In this document: positions 1-6,870 of the stretch, piece after piece
Layout of the letters: every line of letters begins with the position of its first letter
Numbering within the stretch: position 1 is the first letter of the stretch
Assembly: GCA_013043685.1 (NCBI GenBank)
Contig: JABDNT010000024.1
Span: forward strand, 61,181 to 125,180
Source: Flavobacteriaceae bacterium
GTDB taxonomy: Bacteria; Bacteroidota; Bacteroidia; Flavobacteriales; Flavobacteriaceae
Direction: 5' to 3'
Length of the DNA stretch: 64,000 bases
Notes under the pieces: model-generated
What the model was told of the DNA's origin: nothing
Database searches by the model: none
Seen by the model: the letters and a program-made list of their open reading frames with translations, nothing else
Made by a program: the position numbers and the translations under genes

Positions 1-2
1 TT

Positions 3-245
3 TCAGTTTTCAACGAAAGAGGTATCCGTGTGCCCGATGACATCTCTATTATGGGTTTCAGCAATTGGTTTATTTCTTCCGCTATCACCCCTTCTTTAAG
101 TACGGTAGACCAGCCAGGGTATGAAATGGGAAAACAGACCTTTAAACTTCTTTATAAAGAAATGAAGGCGCGTAAGAAAAATAAGGAATTCGAAAAACAG
201 ACTGTCGAATTAGCAACCCGACTTATTAAAAGAAACTCTACGTGA
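3..245 (+). CDS. LacI-family transcriptional regulator, C-terminal end (partial)
   Basis: This is the last 80 codons of a LacI/GalR-type sugar-responsive repressor whose start lies left of the window. The reading frame is open from base 3, and a GTG at 30 is internal, not a start. The text NERGIRVPDDISIMGFSNW matches the conserved end of the periplasmic-binding-protein-like effector domain, where VP-D-ISI-GF is nearly invariant. It is followed by the usual S-TVDQP-YEMG segment. The DNA-binding helix-turn-helix is outside the window, so the operator and ligand cannot be inferred. The next gene begins about 180 bases downstream and is probably a separate unit. Confidence 0.85.
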   Translation, partial: SVFNERGIRVPDDISIMGFSNWFISSAITPSLSTVDQPGYEMGKQTFKLLYKEMKARKKNKEFEKQTVELATRLIKRNST

Positions 246-423
246 CCAAAATCCAGCCTTCTTAAGCAGTCCATTCCATAAGTCTTGAATATATAGGTAT
301 AAATAAGCTAAATGACTTCTGCTGTAATTTCATCGAAATAATCGAGACATTTAGGATGTTAAAAATTTGTTTAAACCCATGGGCTAATGACTGTTAGTTT
401 GTAAGTTTACCCAAAAAAGAGCT

Positions 424-588
424 ATGTTTGGAATTTTTAAATCCAAAAGTGAACGTGATAAGTTGCAGAAACGCTACGAAAAACTAATGTCTGAGGCGCA
501 TCAATTGTCGCAGACGAATCGGAAAGCCGGGGATGCAAAGTATCAGGAAGCTGAGCAGGTAATGCTGCAATTGGAAAAGTTAAAATAA
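424..588 (+). CDS. Small conserved protein, DUF6435/Lacal_2735-like (54 aa)
   Basis: A 54-residue charged protein that starts MFGIFKSKSERDKLQKRYEK and continues with a helical stretch containing EAHQLSQTNRKAGDAKY and ending in EKLK. The pattern (short MFG-F-K start, KLQK-YEKLM-EAH-LS--NRKA--KY-EAE) is that of a small family common in Flavobacteriia with no known function. It has no signal peptide and no membrane segment, and looks like a cytoplasmic helical hairpin. The next gene starts one base after its stop codon (ATG at 590), so the two are almost certainly co-transcribed. Family assignment is from memory of the pattern. Confidence 0.75.
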   Translation: MFGIFKSKSERDKLQKRYEKLMSEAHQLSQTNRKAGDAKYQEAEQVMLQLEKLK

Positions 589-589
589 A

Positions 590-838
590 ATGAATAAAAA
601 CCTCATGGAAACAGACCTAATAAACGAAGCGTTGCAATTTGAGCAACAAAAGACGACCTTTAAGACGACCAGTGATCGTATTGTCGCCTCGAGAAAGGCA
701 AAGGATCTTATTTTAAGTTTGAATGAGATCTACAAGGAAAATAAGGACGCCGCGATCATGGACCTAATGAAAAGACTTACCGAAATAAAGCGTAAGATAG
801 AGAAACGACTAAAGGGCAGACGGGATCTGCTGGTATAA
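590..838 (+). CDS. Hypothetical small basic helical protein (82 aa)
   Basis: I do not recognise a named family. The product is rich in Lys, Arg, Glu and Leu, has no signal peptide or membrane segment, and is predicted to be mostly alpha-helical with a very basic C-terminus (KRKIEKRLKGRRDLL). It starts one base after the stop of the preceding small gene; a second ATG lies five codons in (605) and could be used instead. A hairpin followed by a T run just after the stop ends the unit. The length, position and codon use all look like a real gene. Function unknown. Confidence 0.6.
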   Translation: MNKNLMETDLINEALQFEQQKTTFKTTSDRIVASRKAKDLILSLNEIYKENKDAAIMDLMKRLTEIKRKIEKRLKGRRDLLV

Positions 839-843
839 TATAT

Positions 844-871
844 AGCCTGGACGCAAGTTCGGGCTTTTTTA
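844..871 (+). terminator. Rho-independent terminator after the two small genes
   Basis: AGCCTGGA and TTCGGGCT pair as an eight-base-pair stem with two G-T wobbles and a six-base loop, followed by six T residues. It lies six bases beyond the stop codon of the 82-residue gene. Confidence 0.65.
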
Positions 872-908
872 TTGCTACCGAATTCCTTCAGTAAAACTGA
901 ATACTCCC

Positions 909-967
909 AGGTTCCCTTAAGTCAAAATACAAACCATGCAGCCTCCAGCTGCTGGTTTTTTGTTCTC
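909..967 (+). repeat. Terminator-like hairpin repeat, copy A
   Basis: A segment with the flanks GTTCCCTTAAGTCAAAATAC and GGTTTTTTGTTCTCA around a hairpin (AAACCA-GCAGC / GCTGC-TGGTTT). A second copy with the same flanks but a different stem core lies about 130 bases downstream. The core changes are compensated, so the hairpin, not its sequence, is kept. The T run points to plus-strand termination. No recognisable gene ends just before it. Confidence 0.6.
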
Positions 968-971
968 ATAG

Positions 972-1010
972 CCTTCCGACTTCCTACCCCTGACTTCTGA
1001 CTTCTGCCCC
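972..1010 (+). repeat. Degenerate heptamer tract based on TGACTTC
   Basis: A pyrimidine-rich tract in which GACTTC or TGACTTC recurs three times within 39 bases (CCGACTTCC, TGACTTC, TGACTTC). It has no open frame of interest and lies between the two hairpin repeats. Confidence 0.45.
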
Positions 1011-1042
1011 AGGATTCATTCGCCTTCGGCAAATGTTCCTTT

Positions 1043-1100
1043 GTTCCCGAAAGTCAAAATACAAACCAATCGACTTTCAGTCGCTGGTTTTTTGTTCTCA
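1043..1100 (+). repeat. Terminator-like hairpin repeat, copy B
   Basis: Second copy of the repeat with flanks GTTCCC--AAGTCAAAATAC and GGTTTTTTGTTCTCA. Here the stem is AAACCA-CGACT with AGTCG-TGGTTT around a three-base loop, followed by six T residues. No other gene was found in this 340-base stretch between the terminator at 871 and the tRNA. Confidence 0.6.
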
Positions 1101-1135
1101 AAAATTCCTGAAAGTAAACTTTCATCATTTTCTCA

Positions 1136-1172
1136 AACAAAAAACCCATCTCGCTTGCGCGGATGGGTTTGT
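1136..1172 (-). terminator. Terminator of the tRNA-Phe gene
   Basis: On the minus strand AAACCCATC pairs with GATGGGTTT around an 11-base loop and is followed by a T-rich run. It begins about nine bases beyond the tRNA 3' end. Its flanks (AAATACAAACC before, GGTTTTTTGTT after) match those of hairpin repeats A and B. Confidence 0.8.
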
Positions 1173-1180
1173 ATTTATTG

Positions 1181-1253
<73 letters not shown>

Positions 1254-1266
1254 TTTAAGGTGGCTG

Positions 1267-1297
1267 CAAATATAACTGATATTTACACTTTCCAAAA
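1267..1297 (-). promoter_or_regulatory. Bacteroidetes-type promoter of tRNA-Phe
   Basis: Minus-strand TTTTG, 18 bases, then TATATTTG, matching the -33 TTTG and -7 TAnnTTTG elements of the phylum's main sigma factor. The -7 box ends 13 bases before the mature tRNA 5' end. Confidence 0.7.
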
Positions 1298-1394
1298 TAT
1301 AAATTTAAAAAATCTTTTCTGCATTTTCAATTTAATAGCACCTTAACAACTGATAAAGAATACAAGTTGTATTTTTAGCGCTTTACAACCTGCA

Positions 1395-2123
1395 ATGAAC
1401 CTCATAATCGACGTTGGTAATACGCACAATAAGATAGCTGTTTTCTCTGAAAAACAACTGATCCACAAACACGTTTGTGATAAAGAAGATACCAAAGACA
1501 CCCTCAGTCTAATCGACGCGGAATATCCCGAAATCAAAGATTGCATATTGGCTGTTGTTGGTAATTTCGAAGAGGAACTGCTTTCCTGGTTAAACGATAC
1601 TTACAATGTTCTTATTCTGGACAACCACACCGATGTTCTTTTTAACAATGGGTACGGAACGCCTTCTACCCTGGGAGTGGATAGGATTGCTTTGGCAAGT
1701 GCTGCCTCTGCCATATATCCGGATGAAAATGTTCTTGTTATTGATGCGGGAAGTTGTATAACATACGATTTCATTTCAAAAGAAAACAACTATATAGGAG
1801 GAGCGATTTCTCCGGGCATAAGAATGCGTTATAAAGCGGTTCATACGTTTACCGCCAATTTACCGTTATTGGAACCAACACCACCATTAACTGAGATTGG
1901 AAATAATACCGAAACATCAATTCATAGCGGAATAATGCATGCTGTAGTATTTGAAATGGAAGGCTTCATAGCGATGTATAAAGTAAAATATCCCGAATTA
2001 ACAGTTATTTTAACAGGAGGGGATGCGCATTTTTTGCGAGATAGCCTAAAAAGTGACATCTTTGCCAACTCAAATTTCCTGCTGGAAGGTTTGAATTTCA
2101 TCTTAGAACATAACAAACATTGA
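1395..2123 (+). CDS. coaX: Type III pantothenate kinase
   Basis: Phosphorylates pantothenate in the first step of coenzyme A synthesis in the cytoplasm. The 242-residue protein has the ASKHA-fold phosphate motif near its start (IIDVGNTHNKIAVF), the GVDRIALA substrate motif near residue 95, the second phosphate motif DAGSCITYD near residue 118, GGAISPGIRMR near 136 and LTGGDA near 208. Length and motif order fit CoaX; this type needs a monovalent cation and is not inhibited by CoA. The stop codon overlaps the ATG of the next gene by one base. It heads a run of plus-strand genes that continues to the LPS-transport gene lptC, an arrangement I recall from other flavobacteria. Confidence 0.93.
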   Translation: MNLIIDVGNTHNKIAVFSEKQLIHKHVCDKEDTKDTLSLIDAEYPEIKDCILAVVGNFEEELLSWLNDTYNVLILDNHTDVLFNNGYGTPSTLGVDRIALASAASAIYPDENVLVIDAGSCITYDFISKENNYIGGAISPGIRMRYKAVHTFTANLPLLEPTPPLTEIGNNTETSIHSGIMHAVVFEMEGFIAMYKVKYPELTVILTGGDAHFLRDSLKSDIFANSNFLLEGLNFILEHNKH

Positions 2124-3364
2124 TGTTGAAACGAATTACAGTTGTTGTATTTCTGCTTGTTGCAGGATTGGCTCAAGCGCAGGAAGGTACAGTTTCACCT
2201 TACTCATTCTATGGTATCGGAACACTTAAGTTCAAAGGGACAGCAGAGAACCGGGCGATGGGAGGTATCAGTGTTTATGCGGACAGTATACATTTAAGCA
2301 TTCAGAACCCGGCCGGTGTAGCAGGTTTACGCCTGGTAAATTATTCGGCGGGAGTGAGCCATAAATATGAAACGATCAAAACTGAAGTGGAGAGTCAGAA
2401 GGCCAGTACTACTTCAATAGATTATTTGGCTTTAGGGATTCCGATGGGAAAATTTGGCGCTAGTTTCGGACTTATACCATTGACATCGGTTGGCTACAAT
2501 TTACGAACTCAGGATGCCGGAATTACCACTACATACCAGGGATCAGGTGGATTAAATAAAGCATTCTTTGCATTGGCCTATCAGTTAACCCCCAAATTAA
2601 GTATTGGTGTAGATGCCAATTATAATTTTGGAAATATAGAAAACACGGCGGAAAGACGAGAGGATAACATTCAATACGGCACTTCGGAATTTAACAAATC
2701 GGATCTGCTTGGTTTCAATTTCAACATAGGTGCTATCTATAAGACCATGATCAATGAATCCCTTTCATTGATATCTTCATTGACGTATACCCCTGAGACC
2801 GACCTGACTTCGGAAAATACCCGGGTTATTTCAACTTTTTTGGTATTACCTTCCGGTGCCATTTCTGCCAGGGATGAGCGTGATATAAATGTGGGGGATA
2901 CAGAGTTTACATTTCCCTCTCAATATACTGTAGGATTAGGAATTGGAAAGGAAAAAAAATGGTTTATCGGAGGAGAATACACCAATTTGAAAACTAGTAA
3001 TCTTACCAACCGTTCATTTGATATAGATTTTGTTACCTTTACAGACTCCTCGAAATTTAGAGTTGGAGGGTTTTATATACCCAACTATAACGCGATTGGA
3101 AAATATTGGAATCGAGTGGTTTACCGTGGAGGTGTTCGGTTTGAAGAAACCGGAATTAACATTAATGGCGAAGGAATTAATGAGTTTGGCATATCTTTTG
3201 GAGTTGGTCTACCCGTAGGAAGATTATTTTCAAATATTAATTTAGGATTTGAAATTGGTAGACGGGGAACTACAGATTTTGGACTCGTTCAGGAGAATTT
3301 CTTCAATACTTTTATTAGTCTGTCCTTAAATGACAGATGGTTTGAAAAAAGATATTATGATTAA
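2123..3364 (+). CDS. Putative outer-membrane beta-barrel protein (413 aa)
   Basis: The protein has an N-terminal signal peptide (MLKRITVVVFLLVAGLAQAQ) and then alternating hydrophobic and polar residues with many glycine and aromatic positions, as in outer-membrane beta-barrels of the FadL/OmpP1 or PorV/UPF0164 kind. The early YSFYGIGTLKFKGTAENRAMGG is typical of a conserved flavobacterial hypothetical; it ends in aromatic-rich strands (ISLSLNDRWFEKRYYD). The ATG at 2123 overlaps the coaX stop by one base; a TTG one codon earlier is less likely. No specific substrate can be assigned. Its neighbours (TPR protein, lptC) suggest a role in the outer membrane. Confidence 0.7.
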   Translation: MLKRITVVVFLLVAGLAQAQEGTVSPYSFYGIGTLKFKGTAENRAMGGISVYADSIHLSIQNPAGVAGLRLVNYSAGVSHKYETIKTEVESQKASTTSIDYLALGIPMGKFGASFGLIPLTSVGYNLRTQDAGITTTYQGSGGLNKAFFALAYQLTPKLSIGVDANYNFGNIENTAERREDNIQYGTSEFNKSDLLGFNFNIGAIYKTMINESLSLISSLTYTPETDLTSENTRVISTFLVLPSGAISARDERDINVGDTEFTFPSQYTVGLGIGKEKKWFIGGEYTNLKTSNLTNRSFDIDFVTFTDSSKFRVGGFYIPNYNAIGKYWNRVVYRGGVRFEETGININGEGINEFGISFGVGLPVGRLFSNINLGFEIGRRGTTDFGLVQENFFNTFISLSLNDRWFEKRYYD

Positions 3365-3383
3365 AACAATAAACATTAACACT

Positions 3384-4739
3384 ATGAAGACGAAAGCAAT
3401 CTTACTTTCAACAGTACTTTTTCTTGCTTTTGGAGGTAAAACAATGGCACAGGAAAAATGTGCAACCCTAGGTTCTTTGTTTATAGAACCAGCCAAAGCA
3501 AAAAACTATGATGGGGCCTTACCTCATTACGATAAATTGGTAGCAGAATGCCCTACTTACAGCATGGCAACTTATCAATATGCTGAAAAAATGTTCAAGC
3601 ATTATATAGGTGAAGGTGATAAGTCCAGGATTGCTGATCTTGATAAGGTATATCAATTAAGAATGCAATATTACCCGGCCAAAACGAAAGAAGGAGAACT
3701 GATGATGAAAATGGCCCAGGTTAAATTCGATAACGAAATGGGGACCACTATGGAGCAGTTCACTTCGTTTGATGCTGCTTTCAAAAAAGATGAAGATGAA
3801 TTCACAAGTCCGAAGAGTCTTTACACATACTTCTCCCTGGCCGTAGATTTGTTCAACGCAGGAGAAAAACCTATTGACAATGTTTTCGACCTATATGATA
3901 TTGTTATTCAGAAGATAGAAAAAGAGGAAGGTAAACTCGCTACAGGCCTAACAAAGTTAATCGATAAGCAGGATACCGGTACTAATTTGTCTTCCAAGGA
4001 AAAACGTAGACTTAATGCCTACGAAAAAAACCTTGCTGCCTATGGTAAGGTAAAAGGTAGTGTAGACGGGAAATTAGGTCAGTTGGCAGATTGCCCAAAC
4101 CTTATCCCGCTGTATGAAAAAGACTTTGATACTAAAAAGAATGATGTTAACTGGTTACGCAGGGCTGCCGGACGTCTGAGTGCCAAGGACTGTGATACTC
4201 CTTTGTTCTTTCAATTAGTGCAACAATTACATACCCTGGAACCATCGGCTAAATCAGCTTACTATCTGGGAAAACTGGCAGAAAAGGACGGAAAGGGAAG
4301 TACTGCACTGGAATATTACAACCAGGCTGCTGAATTGGAAACTAATCCTAGTGATAAAGCAAAAGTATATTATAGTATAGCTGAAAACTTCCGTAAAAAA
4401 GGAAGTTATGGCAGAGCAAGAAGCTATTATCTGAAAATGGTAGAAGTTAAGCCATCGGCAGGTATTGCCTACCTTAAGATCGCAAATATGATCGCGAAAA
4501 GTGCCAATAGTTGCGGTAGTACTACATTCGAAAAAAGAGCGATCTACTGGAAGGCTGCCGAGATGGCCGACAGGGCTGCACGAGTGGATGGATCTATCGC
4601 ATCGAATGCGAGAAGCACTGCTAGTAGCTATAGAGGTAGAGCACCAAGTAAAACGGACATCTTTTCTGAAGGAATGGCTGGGAAAACCGTTACCTTTAAT
4701 TGCTGGGTGGGCGGAAGCGTAAGAGTGCCTAGTCTATAA
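3384..4739 (+). CDS. Secreted tetratricopeptide-repeat protein (451 aa)
   Basis: The protein begins with a clear signal peptide (MKTKAILLSTVLFLAFGGKTMAQ). The body is helical; towards the C-terminus there are TPR-like pairs such as AYYLGKLAEKDGKGSTALEY and SIAENFRKKGSYGRARSYY. Such repeats bind partner proteins, here in the periplasm. The frame is open for 18 codons further upstream, but that start would overlap the previous gene and bury the signal peptide, so 3384 is preferred. It ends two bases before lptC and is likely translated from the same message. A direct role in envelope assembly is inference from context only. Confidence 0.75.
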   Translation: MKTKAILLSTVLFLAFGGKTMAQEKCATLGSLFIEPAKAKNYDGALPHYDKLVAECPTYSMATYQYAEKMFKHYIGEGDKSRIADLDKVYQLRMQYYPAKTKEGELMMKMAQVKFDNEMGTTMEQFTSFDAAFKKDEDEFTSPKSLYTYFSLAVDLFNAGEKPIDNVFDLYDIVIQKIEKEEGKLATGLTKLIDKQDTGTNLSSKEKRRLNAYEKNLAAYGKVKGSVDGKLGQLADCPNLIPLYEKDFDTKKNDVNWLRRAAGRLSAKDCDTPLFFQLVQQLHTLEPSAKSAYYLGKLAEKDGKGSTALEYYNQAAELETNPSDKAKVYYSIAENFRKKGSYGRARSYYLKMVEVKPSAGIAYLKIANMIAKSANSCGSTTFEKRAIYWKAAEMADRAARVDGSIASNARSTASSYRGRAPSKTDIFSEGMAGKTVTFNCWVGGSVRVPSL

Positions 4740-4741
4740 GA

Positions 4742-5338
4742 ATGAACACATTAAAACATATGGTTACAGGCGTGATGGCGATATTACTTGTCATCACGCT
4801 TTTTTCATGTGAAAGCAATTACCGGAATATTCAGAAATTAAATTTGAAAGATGGCGCGCCCATTGGAGTTGCACGAAACATCAATGTGAAATATACCGAT
4901 TCGGGGAAGTTGGTTGCAAATCTTATTTCACCATTGCGAAACGATTATACAAATATGAATTATCCATACCAGGAATTTCCGGAGGGCGTGGAAGTAAGGT
5001 ATTGGAATGAAGAGGATGAACTAAGTACGGTGACTTCAGATTTTGCTGTTCGGTATGATGAATCTAATATTGTCGATTTACGCAAAAATGTGGTTCTGGT
5101 TACCAGTGATAGTCTGGTTCTAAAAGCAGAACAATTGTACTGGGATCAAAAAAATCAATGGGTGTTCACAGATCAACCCTACCGTATCATATTCAAGGAC
5201 GGATCGTTTAATGATGGTGCGGGTTTCGATTCGAGTGAAGATTTCACGAATTTTTTAAGCCGTCGAAATACCGGTGAACAGATCATTGATAGAAACATCA
5301 ACAACGAAAACACGGAAAATAATACCAATGGGGAATAA
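4742..5338 (+). CDS. lptC: LPS export ABC transporter periplasmic protein LptC
   Basis: LptC passes lipopolysaccharide from the inner-membrane LptBFG transporter to the periplasmic LptA bridge. The 198-residue protein has an N-terminal hydrophobic segment with a lipobox (LFSC, Cys23), so it is probably a lipoprotein rather than the single-pass form of enterobacteria. The rest reads as the OstA/LptC beta-jellyroll: VKYTDSGKLVANLISP, the YQEFPEGVEVRYW strand pair, SDFAVRYDESNIVDLRKNV and the LYWDQKNQWVFTD segment. It is followed with an 11-base overlap by a small membrane-protein gene. lptE lies elsewhere in this window (46 kb). Confidence 0.88.
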   Translation: MNTLKHMVTGVMAILLVITLFSCESNYRNIQKLNLKDGAPIGVARNINVKYTDSGKLVANLISPLRNDYTNMNYPYQEFPEGVEVRYWNEEDELSTVTSDFAVRYDESNIVDLRKNVVLVTSDSLVLKAEQLYWDQKNQWVFTDQPYRIIFKDGSFNDGAGFDSSEDFTNFLSRRNTGEQIIDRNINNENTENNTNGE

Positions 5339-5528
5339 AATCTACAGACTCTTCGAATATGCCTACCTGGGTATGGCAGCATTTTCAATTTACCTGGTAA
5401 TTACAAACTGGGCAGATAATAGAAGCCGGGCCTATTTATTTGCTTTCTTTACGGTTGTCGCTATATTTATGTTCTTCTTCAAGAGAAATTTCAGGAAGAA
5501 GATGGAGCAGCGTAACCAAAACCGTTAA
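5328..5528 (+). CDS. Small two-pass membrane protein (66 aa)
   Basis: I do not recognise a named family. MGNKIYRLFEYAYLGMAAFS starts a protein with two hydrophobic segments (about residues 10-25 and 35-52), and a strongly basic tail (KRNFRKKMEQRNQNR) that should stay in the cytoplasm. The ATG at 5328 overlaps the end of lptC by 11 bases; an in-frame upstream start inside lptC is less plausible because it would add a polar leader before the first segment. The stop overlaps the ATG of the following CNNM-family gene by one base, so lptC, this gene and the next are translationally coupled. Confidence 0.65.
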   Translation: MGNKIYRLFEYAYLGMAAFSIYLVITNWADNRSRAYLFAFFTVVAIFMFFFKRNFRKKMEQRNQNR

Positions 5529-6781
5529 TGGAATTCAGTATACTGATCATTCTAATCATGCTTGTCCTATCCGCTTTCTTCTCGGGTATGGAAATAGCAT
5601 ACATATCTTCCAACAAAGTACATATTGAGATAGAGAAGAAGCAGACAGGTTTTCTGGCCGGTGTTCTCAAGAAAATTACCAAAAGGCCTTCCAAATTCAT
5701 TGCGACCATGCTTGTGGGAAATAATATTGCGCTGGTTGTCTACGGGTTTTTTATGGGCGATCTTCTCATGCAATTCATACCACTTACAGGCTTCAGTGGT
5801 TTGTTGGTTCAAACAATGATCTCAACCCTGATAATCTTGTTAACTGCTGAATTCCTTCCAAAAGTCTTCTTTCAGATCTATGCCAATGAACTGGTTAAGG
5901 TATTTGCTGTACCTGCCTACCTGTTTTACCTGCTGTTTTCTGTGATCTCTGAATTTGTAATCTGGATATCGGATTTGGTGCTGAAGGTGTTTTTCAAGAC
6001 CAAAGGAGATAATGTGCAACTTAGTTTCAGTAAGATCGAATTAGGGAACTACATAAGTGAGCAAATGGATACTGTTCAAAAACATGATGTTGTAGACTCT
6101 GAAATACAGATTTTCCGAAATGCACTCGAATTTTCAGAAGTCAAGTCCAGGGAAGTGATGGTGCCACGAACTGAAGTTGTGGCGGTAGATCTCACTACCG
6201 AAATTAAGGAACTGGCGAAGATATTTACGGAAACCGGGTTGTCGAAAATTATTGTCTACAAAGAAAATATCGATGATATTGTAGGATACGTCCACTCCTT
6301 TGAGCTTTTTAAGAAACCGGCTTCTATTAAAAAGATACTGATTCCCGTTGTTTTTGTCCCGGGGACTATGTTTGCCAAAGATGTTTTGAATATCCTCACT
6401 CGCAAGCGAAAAAGCATAGCTGTGGTAATCGATGAATACGGAGGAACTGCAGGAATTATGACGGTTGAAGATATTATCGAGGAACTTTTTGGTGAAATTG
6501 AGGACGAACATGATTCTGTTGAATTAATTGAAGAAGTATTGGCAGACGATCACTTCAAATTTTCTGCCCGTCTTGAAGTAGACTATATCAATGAACGCTA
6601 TAAAATCGATTTGCCCGAAAGTGAAAATTATGAAACCCTGGGTGGGATGATCGTTAACTTTACGGAAGAAATTCCCGAACAGAACGAAACAGTAGTGATT
6701 GAAAATATTATCTGCAAGATCATCGAAGTCTCCAGCACTAAAATCGAACTTGTTGATCTCCGTGTAAATCCTGAAGATTAG
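5528..6781 (+). CDS. CNNM/CorC-family transporter-like protein (DUF21, CBS pair)
   Basis: A 417-residue member of the family often named hemolysin or CorC. It has an N-terminal DUF21 domain with about four membrane segments (residues 1-150). A tandem CBS pair follows (EVMVPRTEVVAVD near 210 to DEYGGTAGIMTVEDIIEELF near 305). The C-terminal CorC_HlyC domain ends in ETVVIENIICKIIEVS. Related proteins take part in magnesium or cobalt homeostasis, with the CBS pair sensing nucleotides. The paralogue GldE in gliding bacteria has the same architecture, but GldE is normally beside gldD or ssb, not lptC, so I do not use that name. Its start overlaps the previous stop by one base. Confidence 0.85.
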   Translation: MEFSILIILIMLVLSAFFSGMEIAYISSNKVHIEIEKKQTGFLAGVLKKITKRPSKFIATMLVGNNIALVVYGFFMGDLLMQFIPLTGFSGLLVQTMISTLIILLTAEFLPKVFFQIYANELVKVFAVPAYLFYLLFSVISEFVIWISDLVLKVFFKTKGDNVQLSFSKIELGNYISEQMDTVQKHDVVDSEIQIFRNALEFSEVKSREVMVPRTEVVAVDLTTEIKELAKIFTETGLSKIIVYKENIDDIVGYVHSFELFKKPASIKKILIPVVFVPGTMFAKDVLNILTRKRKSIAVVIDEYGGTAGIMTVEDIIEELFGEIEDEHDSVELIEEVLADDHFKFSARLEVDYINERYKIDLPESENYETLGGMIVNFTEEIPEQNETVVIENIICKIIEVSSTKIELVDLRVNPED

Positions 6782-6870
6782 ATTTACCCAAAATGCCGTT
6801 TTTTTTATTCCTAACCTTTTATTAATGCGGGGAAAATGCTATTTTCGCCACCTAGTAATTTGACAGACAG

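Noticed and set aside
6134..6511. 125-codon open frame on the minus strand
   Set aside because: It is fully antisense to the CBS region of the CNNM/CorC gene, with no own promoter and a composition typical of a shadow frame.
5528..6781. Gene symbol gldE for the CNNM/CorC protein
   Set aside because: The architecture fits, but the neighbours (lptC, ppiD-like) are not those of gldE, and the family has several paralogues in flavobacteria.
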